From NCBI GenBank assembly GCA_002368715.1, contig DFEO01000148.1:1-12768 (forward strand): a DNA stretch of 12,768 nucleotides, written 5' to 3'. The DNA is from Ruminococcus sp. UBA3800 (GTDB taxonomy: Bacteria; Bacillota; Clostridia; Oscillospirales; Ruminococcaceae). The position numbers were made by a program, and so were the translations under genes. Of the stretch, positions 6,886-12,768 are shown one piece after another. How positions within the stretch are numbered: position 1 is the stretch's first letter; the number at the start of each line of letters is the position of its first letter. The notes beneath the pieces are model-generated. The model was not told the DNA's origin and ran no database searches. It worked only from the letters and a program-made list of their open reading frames with translations.

Positions 6886-8601
6886 TCAAAGTGCTGCCTT
6901 GCACATTCTCTTGTCTTTATACATCTGTGCGTCCGCACGCTCAAAAACGTCCTGGACACGGATGTCTTTGTCGGCATAATAATCCGACATCCCGACAGCT
7001 ATCGGCTTTATGCCGTCACGCTTATTTTCGCTCAGTATCTTGTCAAGGTTTATCAGCAGCTCATATCTTCGTTCATAGTCGCTGTCACGCAGGATGACCG
7101 CAAACTCATCTCCGCCCACCCTGAAAACAGGGCTGTGAGAGAACACATCGCATATAATCTTGCATGACTCACGGATAAATTCGTCTCCTGCATTGTGGCC
7201 GTATTTGTCATTGGTCTGCTTCAGACAGTTAAGGTCACACACAACGACCGAGAATTCAGGCTTGTCGCCGCTGCTTATGCTGTTGTCTATCTGAATCTCT
7301 GTCTGTGCATACGAGCGCTTGTTCTTTACACCTGTCAGTGCATCACGGCTGGCCATATCCATAGCATCCTTATAGGCAAGCTCCATCTTCTTTGAAGCAT
7401 CCACATTTGCCACAGCCACGATGATATGCTCGGAGTCCTCCTGCGGCCTTACCGCATAAAGCGAAACATACTGCGGCTCGCCATCTATTATCAGGCGGTA
7501 ATTGAGAAAGGTCTTTCCGTATTTGAGAAGGGTCTGCATAAGGTTATCCTTCTTCATTGCATCCTGCATCATAGGCAGATCCTCGGCGTAGATATCACTC
7601 TTCATATTTTCAAGTGATTCGGCAAAGAAGTCTTTGCCTGTTGTGCCTATTCTCAGCTTTGCATACTTTTCGCTGGCGGTATATTCAGAATACTCGTTGG
7701 TAACGACATTTACATGATATATGACCTCATACCTCTGAGCCAGTGCCATGGAGATATTGCTGAATGTGAGGTTCTCGGCTTCCATCATCTGCTCACGTCT
7801 CACCTGGTCATCGGTGTTTGCAACACCTACCACAATGTGATCGATATCGTTTTTCGGAAATACCACTGTGGTATTCACATACTGATACCTGCCGTCAAGC
7901 ATCTGTCTGTAATTGAATGAGAGGGAACCGTTCTTTTTCAGGCTTTCCAATATATTATCTTTCTGGAGCATTGTGAGCACGGGCTTTATATCGGCAGGGT
8001 GGATATATTTTTTGATATCCTTGGCCGAGTCGGAAAAAAAGTCCGTTCCACGGACCGTCAGCCCGAGCTTTGAATATTCTTCACTGGGGTTGTACTGAAT
8101 ATATTCATTGTTATTGATGTCCACATAGTATATGACCTCATACTTTCCGGCAAGAGCATTTGCGATATCGGAATATGTTTTGGACATAGCCTCACGGTGC
8201 ATCTGCTCATCAATATCCTGCACACCTATTACAACGCTTTGGTCATTTCCACGGATAGTTTTCAGATAGTAATATCTCGGCACACCGTTCTCGTCTGTCA
8301 GCCGATAGGTCAGCGAGAATGACTTGCCGTCCTTTAAGATCTCGACCACATTCTCCTTTTTGAAAGCATTCAGAAAATAGTCCTGGTCGGCAGGCCACAC
8401 CTGTTCACGGCAGTCACGTCTTACATCCTTAAAAAAGCTCTCTCCCGAAGCAACCTCAATAAGCTCCTTGTCGCTTCCGACGGCGGAATACTCTTTATAG
8501 CTGTCATCCTCGGCATTTATAACAAACAGCCGGTCATAGTCGCTTGCAAGCGCAAGTGCCAGACCAACAAAAGTAGCAGGCATATGGTTCTTGTCAGACA
8601 T
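6886..8601 (-). CDS. Diguanylate cyclase with three tandem PAS-like sensor repeats
   Basis: This 571-residue cytoplasmic protein has three consecutive PAS-like repeats (about 14-135, 148-270, 283-400). Each starts with an LAxxYEVIYYV-type strand, then a variable patch with NEYxxY, a FF.. block, an AD-L/Q-K-K-(D/E)-N helix and a final strand reading V(V/I)GVxN. A GGDEF domain follows (about 405-571) with ASRDALTGVKNKR at its start, an intact VGGDEF signature at 496-500 and metal aspartate in VVCDLNCLK. The inhibitory RxxD site is not seen before the signature. It should make cyclic di-GMP in response to something bound or relayed by the repeats. No membrane helices or signal peptide are evident. 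The ATG at 8599-8601 is chosen because AAGGAG lies seven bases upstream; the longer TTG start at 8640 has no such site. It is a single-gene unit. Confidence 0.92.
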   Translation of the reverse strand: MSDKNHMPATFVGLALALASDYDRLFVINAEDDSYKEYSAVGSDKELIEVASGESFFKDVRRDCREQVWPADQDYFLNAFKKENVVEILKDGKSFSLTYRLTDENGVPRYYYLKTIRGNDQSVVIGVQDIDEQMHREAMSKTYSDIANALAGKYEVIYYVDINNNEYIQYNPSEEYSKLGLTVRGTDFFSDSAKDIKKYIHPADIKPVLTMLQKDNILESLKKNGSLSFNYRQMLDGRYQYVNTTVVFPKNDIDHIVVGVANTDDQVRREQMMEAENLTFSNISMALAQRYEVIYHVNVVTNEYSEYTASEKYAKLRIGTTGKDFFAESLENMKSDIYAEDLPMMQDAMKKDNLMQTLLKYGKTFLNYRLIIDGEPQYVSLYAVRPQEDSEHIIVAVANVDASKKMELAYKDAMDMASRDALTGVKNKRSYAQTEIQIDNSISSGDKPEFSVVVCDLNCLKQTNDKYGHNAGDEFIRESCKIICDVFSHSPVFRVGGDEFAVILRDSDYERRYELLINLDKILSENKRDGIKPIAVGMSDYYADKDIRVQDVFERADAQMYKDKRMCKAAL

Positions 8602-8657
8602 CTCGATACTCCTTGTGTTTTTACAGAATATGGCAAACAAAATTTTACATCTACTTT

Positions 8658-8687
8658 ATTATAGCACAATTGATACAAAAGTGTCAA
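8658..8687 (-). promoter_or_regulatory. Promoter of the PAS-GGDEF gene
   Basis: On the minus strand, TTGACA (8682-8687) and TATAAT (8658-8663) are 18 bases apart, and the -10 is preceded by TGC, making it an extended -10. The predicted start near 8651 leaves a leader of about 50 bases. Confidence 0.82.
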
Positions 8688-8770
8688 CAGCTTTGAGGAT
8701 AAAACAGCGAAAGTGACTAAGATTTTTTTGCCCAAAAGAGAGAAAAACCGTCTTAAACGTTTTCGAGTCA

Positions 8771-8799
8771 TTGACGTGTGGAGAAAAAAATGCTATACT
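8771..8799 (+). promoter_or_regulatory. Promoter of the aldo/keto reductase gene
   Basis: TTGACG (8771-8776) and TATACT (8794-8799) are 17 bases apart, with TGC before the -10. Transcription should start near 8806, about 100 bases before the ATG, leaving room for the structured leader. It diverges from the PAS-GGDEF promoter about 85 bases away. Confidence 0.8.
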
Positions 8800-8802
8800 T
8801 GT

Positions 8803-8886
8803 GGTGACGATCAACCGCTTTTTTCGGGGATCGGTCCGGTTGGCCAAGACTGCCGGCGAGCGGCAGCTTTTTTGATGATCGTTGCC
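8803..8886 (+). other. Structured 5' leader of the reductase gene, possible attenuator or riboswitch
   Basis: The leader can fold into nested helices. GGTGACGATC (8803-8812) pairs with GATCGTTGCC (8877-8886), eight Watson-Crick pairs plus two G-U. Inside, CAACCG (8812-8817) pairs with CGGTTG (8837-8842). A terminator-like hairpin occupies 8850-8873. TTGGCCAA (8840-8847) is self-complementary, and CCGG at 8836-8839 can pair with CCGG at 8853-8856, which would disrupt the terminator stem. I do not recognise a known riboswitch. The outer helix depends on transcription starting at or before about 8805. Confidence 0.45.
8850..8873 (+). terminator. Terminator-like hairpin upstream of the reductase start codon
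   Basis: CTGCCG (8850-8855) and CGGCAG (8861-8866) form a perfect GC-rich 6-bp stem around a 5-base loop, followed by C and six T residues (8868-8873). It lies after the reductase promoter and 35 bases before the ATG, so if active it would cut the transcript short unless relieved. Confidence 0.65.
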
Positions 8887-8908
8887 CTGTGGGCGAAAGG
8901 AGTTATTT

Positions 8909-10030
8909 ATGTCGATCGATATTTCAAAAATGCCAAAGCTGGGGTTTGGCCTGATGAGACTGCCCCAGAAGGACGAGGTGATAGACCTTGACACTGTCTG
9001 TAAAATGGTGGACAAGTATATAGCCGCCGGTCTGAACTATTTTGACACCGCTTATGTTTATCACGGCGGAAAGAGCGAATGTGCTGCGAAGGAAGCGATA
9101 GTTGACCGCTATCCCAGGGACAGCTTTTATCTTGCAACAAAGCTTCCGGCCTGGAGCCTGAAGACCGAAGAGGACAGGGACAGGATATTCAACGAACAGT
9201 GCGAGCGTGCAGGGGTTGACTATTTTGATTTCTATCTGCTCCACTCCATAGAAGAAGGCGGCAACTATGATACCTATGAAAGGCTCAGATGCTTTGAGTG
9301 GGGAGCCGAGAAGAAAAAGCAGGGAAAGATAAAGCATTTCGGCTTTTCCTTCCACGGAACACCGGCACTGCTTGAAAAGCTTCTTGATGACCACCCCGAG
9401 GTGGAGTTCGTTCAGATACAGCTCAATTACATAGATTGGGACAATCCTGTCATCGCATCCGGCAGGCTTTATGAGATACTCAAAGAGCGTGGGATACCGA
9501 TTATAATAATGGAGCCTGTCAAGGGCGGAACGCTTGCGTCTCCCCAGCCAAAGGCTCTGGAAAAATTCAAGGCCGCAAGACCGGAAGCGTCAGCGGCATC
9601 CTGGGCGCTGCGCTTTGTGGCATCGCTGCCCGGCGTTATGACGATCCTTTCCGGAATGTCCAATGAGGAGCAGATGAACGACAACATAAAGACCTTTACG
9701 GATTTCGAGCCGCTGAGCGACGCCGAGAAGCAGGTGATAGAGGATGTTAAAAAGGTTATGAGGGGCAGCCCCACAATAGGCTGCACAGCCTGCCGCTATT
9801 GTGTTGACGGCTGTCCTCAGGGGATACTTATACCCGATATCTTTTCTCTTGTCAACACCATCCGCATATACAATGAAGGGTGGCGTGCAAAGAATTTCTA
9901 TAACAGTAATATCGCTGTTCATTCAAAGGCTTCCGACTGTATTGCCTGCGGTCAGTGTGAGGGCGTATGTCCTCAGCACCTGAGCATTATTGACCTGCTG
10001 AAGGACGCAGCAAAAGAACTGGAAGAATGA
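8909..10030 (+). CDS. Aldo/keto reductase with C-terminal 2x[4Fe-4S] ferredoxin-like domain
   Basis: This 373-residue cytoplasmic oxidoreductase joins an aldo/keto reductase barrel (about 8-280) to a ferredoxin-like tail (about 285-370). The AKR catalytic tetrad is visible as D46 and Y51 in FDTAYVYHGG, K78 in ATKLPAW and H112 in YLLHS. The tail carries CTACRYCVDGCP (C292, C295, C298, C302) and CIACGQCEGVCP (C344, C347, C350, C354), enough for two [4Fe-4S] clusters. This fused architecture is widespread in anaerobic Clostridia, where the substrate is usually not known; electrons may pass between NAD(P)H and ferredoxin. The ATG at 8909 has GAAAGGAG six bases upstream; the upstream in-frame TTG at 8882 is rejected because it lies before that site. 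The gene stands alone, with its own promoter, a possible attenuator and a terminator. Confidence 0.93.
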   Translation: MSIDISKMPKLGFGLMRLPQKDEVIDLDTVCKMVDKYIAAGLNYFDTAYVYHGGKSECAAKEAIVDRYPRDSFYLATKLPAWSLKTEEDRDRIFNEQCERAGVDYFDFYLLHSIEEGGNYDTYERLRCFEWGAEKKKQGKIKHFGFSFHGTPALLEKLLDDHPEVEFVQIQLNYIDWDNPVIASGRLYEILKERGIPIIIMEPVKGGTLASPQPKALEKFKAARPEASAASWALRFVASLPGVMTILSGMSNEEQMNDNIKTFTDFEPLSDAEKQVIEDVKKVMRGSPTIGCTACRYCVDGCPQGILIPDIFSLVNTIRIYNEGWRAKNFYNSNIAVHSKASDCIACGQCEGVCPQHLSIIDLLKDAAKELEE

Positions 10031-10045
10031 CCCAAAAAAACAATC

Positions 10046-10080
10046 AGACCGCTCTCTGTTACGGGAGCGGTCTTTCTTTT
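10046..10080. terminator. Terminator shared by the reductase and the convergent membrane-protein gene
   Basis: AGACCGCTCTC (10046-10056) pairs with GGGAGCGGTCT (10063-10073) with one G-U pair around a 6-base loop. It is followed by a T-rich run on the plus strand, and seven A residues (10034-10040) on the other side could give a U tract on the minus strand. It sits between two genes that face each other 52 bases apart. Confidence 0.88.
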
Positions 10081-10082
10081 GT

Positions 10083-10580
10083 TTATTCATTATCAAGCGG
10101 AGGTCCGCCCTGAGGGGGGCCGCCGATGCCGTTTTTCTTCATGACCAGCTTCATAAAAAGCGGCATGAAAATAAATATCAGCACATAGCCCAGCACAAGG
10201 CTGAGTATCATAGCCTTGCCGAGCATAGGACCGTAGCTCATGCCCTTTGCACCGTGGCTGACAGCGTTTTTATAGGCCATGGTTATCATAGCCAGAGTTA
10301 TCACAGGCGTGTAGATAAGGTCGGACACAAGCGATTCAACAGCATGAGCCGCCGTGCTTCCGGGCGTGAGCCCCAGCTTTCTGTCAACAGCATCGCCCAC
10401 CTTTTTCATCGGAACAAGGAACCCTATCACAAGGCTTATGATAAAGCTGACAACAAAGCCGAGGATAAAGCCTATCACCGAGAATTTCGGGGATGAGAGA
10501 TTTCCTGCAAGTGACATAAAGAAGCTGAGTGTCAGCCCCATAAGTATGCTCATCTGTCTGCCTATCTTTTTCATATCCAT
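10083..10580 (-). CDS. Small four-helix membrane protein of unknown function
   Basis: This 165-residue protein has about four hydrophobic helices (roughly 9-27, 33-56, 87-104, 120-146) and ends in a short Gly/Pro-rich polar tail (GGPPQGGPP then acidic residues). The pattern, with a proline-basic stretch after the second helix and a repeat-like second half, is loosely reminiscent of DUF2798-type membrane proteins, but I cannot confirm this. No catalytic or transport motif is visible. The ATG at 10578-10580 has AAAGGAGG eight bases upstream. It is transcribed alone from its own promoter and converges on the reductase gene, so the context suggests no partner. Confidence 0.75.
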   Translation of the reverse strand: MDMKKIGRQMSILMGLTLSFFMSLAGNLSSPKFSVIGFILGFVVSFIISLVIGFLVPMKKVGDAVDRKLGLTPGSTAAHAVESLVSDLIYTPVITLAMITMAYKNAVSHGAKGMSYGPMLGKAMILSLVLGYVLIFIFMPLFMKLVMKKNGIGGPPQGGPPLDNE

Positions 10581-10663
10581 ATTCCGTGCCTCCTTTTTGG
10601 ATTATCGGTAAGCTGCAAAACCATTAGATCCGAACGATAAAACATATCAAATGTCCTGCATCC

Positions 10664-10692
10664 ATTATATCATACACTTACGACAAAATCAA
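10664..10692 (-). promoter_or_regulatory. Promoter of the small membrane-protein gene
   Basis: On the minus strand, TTGATT (10687-10692) and TATAAT (10664-10669) are 17 bases apart, giving a leader of about 75 bases. The 312-base gap 10581-10892 between divergent genes holds this promoter, the plus-strand promoter at 10805-10833 and otherwise AT-rich sequence with no small gene that I can support. Confidence 0.7.
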
Positions 10693-10804
10693 TTTTTGGG
10701 AGCCTTTTCTCACATTCCTACAAAACAGCAGAGCGTTTTTTGTGGATTTTACAGGATGCTCAAATATATGATATATATGTCATAATAGTACCGTATCCCG
10801 GTGC

Positions 10805-10833
10805 TTGAAATCGAAAGGGAAATGTGGTATACT
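10805..10833 (+). promoter_or_regulatory. Promoter of the glutamine synthetase-like / ANTAR operon
   Basis: TTGAAA (10805-10810) and TATACT (10828-10833) are 17 bases apart. The predicted start near 10840 leaves a leader of about 50 bases. No glutamine-riboswitch-like sequence is recognised in it. Confidence 0.7.
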
Positions 10834-10856
10834 TGTAGGGAAAGCTATTTAGGCGA

Positions 10857-10895
10857 AAGGGGGAAGGACGCTCACAAAAGCGGCCATGTGTTATG
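10857..10895 (+). promoter_or_regulatory. Distant ribosome site with intervening hairpin before the GS-like start
   Basis: The only good Shine-Dalgarno sequence (AGGGGGAAGGA, 10857-10867 region) lies about 25 bases before the ATG at 10893, too far for normal initiation. Between them CGCT (10869-10872) and AGCG (10879-10882) can form a small hairpin that would shorten the effective distance to about 11 bases. No other in-frame start codon lies nearer to the ribosome site. Confidence 0.5.
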
Positions 10896-12209
10896 AAATA
10901 TACGGAAATGGAAGTTTTACAGTTTTGCGAGGAGAATGACGTCAAGTTCGTAAAGCTGATGTTTTGCGACATCTTCGGAAATCTCAGGACGATATCTATC
11001 CTTGCGGAGATACTGCCCGAGGTCTTCAGAGAGGGACTGACGTTCCATACCTTCGACGAATCGGGATTTATAGGCGAGTTCTGCGACCTTCGTATCTTCC
11101 CTGATCCCGAAACGCTGGCACTCCTGCCATGGAGACCCCAGCACGGGAGGGTAGTGCGCTTTTTCTGTCATGTAAGATATGAGGATGACACTGCCTTTGA
11201 GGGCGACGGCAGGTTCTTTTTGAAAAATGCGGTGGACTATGCCGCAGGCAAGGGCTATAATTTCAGGATAGGCACCTCCTGTGAGTTCTACTGCTTTAAA
11301 AAGGATGAGAAGGACAGACCCACGACCGAGCCTCTGGACAGTGCAGGCTTTTGTGATGCGGCTCCGAATGACAGGGGAGAGAACCTGAGAAGAGATATCT
11401 GCCTGACGCTGGAGAAGATGGACATTATGCCCGAAAGCTCGCTCCACGAGCACGGCCCGGGACAGAACGAGGTGGACTTCAGATATTCTTCTCCGCTGAA
11501 GGCTGCGGACAATCTTGTCACCTTTAAGAACGTTGTAAAAACCATGGCGGACCGAAACGGGCTTTATGCAAGCTTTATGCCAAAGCCGCTCAGCGACAAT
11601 TTCGGTTCGGGTCTGCATATAATGCTTATGTGCATGAAGGGAACGGAAAACATCTTTGAGCCTAAGCACGGAGAGCTTTCGGATGAGGCAAAGAGCATGA
11701 TGGCAGGTATAATAAACCGGGCTAAGGAGCTGACCCTGATATTTGACCCGACCACAAATTCCTATCAGCGTTTCGGAGACAGGCTGGCGCCTGCATATGT
11801 CAGCTGGTCAAACGGCAATTACAGCCAGCTGCTGAGGACGGTAAGAAAGGGCAGGAACGAGAACGGACTTATCCTGCGTTCGCCCGATAATTCCTGCAAT
11901 CCTTATTTTGCCATAGGTCTTATGATCTATGCCTGCCTTGAGGGTGCGCTCGATCACGAGCAGCTCTGTGAGCCGATAACAAAGCCTTACAGCCTGATGA
12001 GCGAAGACGAGCTGTCTGATCTGGATGTTCTGCCAAGGAGTCTGGGCGAGGCTATTGAGGCTGCCGAAAAGAGCGAATTCCTGCGTGAGCATATGCCCGA
12101 GGATTTCTTTGACAAGTTCCTTGAAAGCCGCAAAAAGCTTTTTGAAGACTATGAGCGGGCAGAGGATAAGCACGCCTTTGAAATGGAGACGTATTTCAGT
12201 TCGCTGTGA
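10893..12209 (+). CDS. Divergent type I glutamine synthetase-like protein
   Basis: The 438-residue protein has the whole GS layout: an N-terminal beta-grasp (VKFVKLMFCDIFG at 17-29) and a catalytic barrel with EHGPGQNEVDF (186-196), GSGLH (238-242), TNSYQR (288-293) and SPDNSCNPY (330-338). The first metal's ligands seem present (E131, E186, E193), but the second metal, which binds ATP in canonical enzymes, keeps only H242. The usual PEPEF reads TSCEF, so its first Glu is S129, and R-x-E-x-R near 325-329 reads GLILR, so that Glu is I327. The Arg of the NRS motif is Y310. Canonical ATP-dependent glutamine synthesis is therefore doubtful. It resembles the Bacillus-type subgroup in length, with no adenylylation region recognised. 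An ANTAR regulator follows after 38 bases, suggesting a nitrogen-related regulatory or alternative enzymatic role. The residue comparison was made by eye. Confidence 0.85.
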   Translation: MKYTEMEVLQFCEENDVKFVKLMFCDIFGNLRTISILAEILPEVFREGLTFHTFDESGFIGEFCDLRIFPDPETLALLPWRPQHGRVVRFFCHVRYEDDTAFEGDGRFFLKNAVDYAAGKGYNFRIGTSCEFYCFKKDEKDRPTTEPLDSAGFCDAAPNDRGENLRRDICLTLEKMDIMPESSLHEHGPGQNEVDFRYSSPLKAADNLVTFKNVVKTMADRNGLYASFMPKPLSDNFGSGLHIMLMCMKGTENIFEPKHGELSDEAKSMMAGIINRAKELTLIFDPTTNSYQRFGDRLAPAYVSWSNGNYSQLLRTVRKGRNENGLILRSPDNSCNPYFAIGLMIYACLEGALDHEQLCEPITKPYSLMSEDELSDLDVLPRSLGEAIEAAEKSEFLREHMPEDFFDKFLESRKKLFEDYERAEDKHAFEMETYFSSL

Positions 12210-12247
12210 CGCTTTAGTGATAAACAAATATGAAGGGAGGGACGTTT

Positions 12248-12768
12248 ATGGAACGAGTGCTTATCGCATCGGGCAGCGAGCAGGCATCTGATGTGCTGGT
12301 CAAGCTCGTTCACGAGATGTACGGCGGCTGCCGCATTTCGGTGGCGCAGACATCCAACGATGCCAAGAGAAGCGTAGCTTCAAACGAATATGACTGCGTG
12401 ATAATAAACGCCCCTCTCAAAGATTCGTATGGTCAGGAGCTGTGCGAGGTAGTCTCTGCTGATACGGATGCAGGCTGCATTTTCATAGCAAAGGCTGAAA
12501 ACTGTGATACGCTCTGGGACGAAATGGAGGACCTTGGTGCAATGATAATACCAAAGCCTCTGAGCCGAACGGATTTTTACCGTGCGATGCGATTTTCAAA
12601 TTCCGCAAGGAACCGAATGCTTGGGATAAGGACGGAGAACTTCAAGCTGAAGAAAAAGCTTGAAGACATAAGGCTGATAAACCGTGCGAAGCTGGCTCTT
12701 ATGACGTATCTGAGCTTTACCGAAAAGCAGGCACACCGTTACATCGAAAAGGAAGCTATGGATCAGCG
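12248..12768 (+). CDS. ANTAR-domain regulator with a degenerate receiver (3' end beyond window)
   Basis: The first 173 residues are present and the gene runs off the window. Residues about 1-116 have a receiver-like alternation of strands and helices ending IIPKPL (the conserved Lys-Pro), but the phospho-acceptor position in CVIINAPL is N54. The N-terminal acidic pair is also absent (VLIASGSEQ). A coiled stretch (about 128-142) leads into INRAKLALMTYLSFTEKQAHRYI (144-166), the start of an ANTAR three-helix domain, which binds paired RNA hairpins to prevent termination. The ATG at 12248 has GGGAGG seven bases upstream. With a 38-base gap and no visible terminator, it is in an operon with the glutamine synthetase-like gene. 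The AmiR and NasR types are also controlled without phosphorylation, so regulation by a bound protein partner is plausible. Confidence 0.88.
   Translation, partial: MERVLIASGSEQASDVLVKLVHEMYGGCRISVAQTSNDAKRSVASNEYDCVIINAPLKDSYGQELCEVVSADTDAGCIFIAKAENCDTLWDEMEDLGAMIIPKPLSRTDFYRAMRFSNSARNRMLGIRTENFKLKKKLEDIRLINRAKLALMTYLSFTEKQAHRYIEKEAMDQ

Noticed and set aside
8602..8640. Longer TTG start for the PAS-GGDEF protein
   Set aside because: No ribosome site lies before it, and AAGGAG sits correctly before the ATG at 8601.
10840..10892. Glutamine riboswitch before the GS-like gene
   Set aside because: The leader of about 50 bases has no sequence resembling the glnA RNA core.

Overview
The window reads as a stretch of ordinary chromosome from an anaerobic gut or rumen Firmicute of the Ruminococcus type (Oscillospiraceae). 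This is inferred from four things: near-consensus sigma-A promoters and strong AGGAGG-type ribosome sites; a secreted GH16 beta-glucanase with a ricin-type (CBM13) module; a surface protein ending in an NPSTG sorting-like signal; and an aldo/keto reductase with a ferredoxin-like tail. I see no transposase, integrase, tRNA, rRNA or CRISPR array.

Layout. (1) 8-2083, minus strand: a Y-family DNA polymerase followed 23 bases later by a GNAT acetyltransferase. A consensus promoter drives them, and its spacer holds a LexA/DinR-like box, so this looks like an SOS operon. (2) 2105-4253, minus strand: a secreted, probably wall-anchored cysteine protease. Its Cys, His and Asp motifs resemble the IdeS/Mac (C66) immunoglobulin-protease family. 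It lies behind a leader of about 250 bases containing several hairpins. (3) 4272-5344, plus strand: a membrane GGDEF protein with a GADEF signature. (4) 5443-6834, plus strand: the GH16 beta-glucanase, with a perfect 11-bp inverted repeat in its leader. (5) 6835-8687, minus strand: a second GGDEF protein with an intact motif and three tandem PAS-like sensor repeats, convergent with the glucanase. (6) 8771-10080, plus strand: an iron-sulfur aldo/keto reductase whose leader contains a terminator-like hairpin, suggesting attenuation. (7) 10083-10692, minus strand: a small four-helix membrane protein of unknown role. (8) 10805 to the window end, plus strand: a glutamine synthetase-like protein followed by an ANTAR RNA-binding regulator that is cut off by the window edge.

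Three things look most worth following. The IdeS-like protease comes from what looks like a gut commensal. The glutamine synthetase homologue appears to have lost two of the three ligands of the ATP-side metal, and it sits in an operon with an ANTAR regulator whose receiver domain lacks the phospho-aspartate; together they could form a nitrogen-sensing and antitermination pair rather than an enzyme and a two-component regulator. The reductase leader may be an undescribed cis-regulatory RNA. The two cyclic-di-GMP proteins on either side of the glucanase hint at, but do not prove, a link between second-messenger signalling and polysaccharide degradation. All family assignments and residue comparisons were made by eye and from memory, without database searches.
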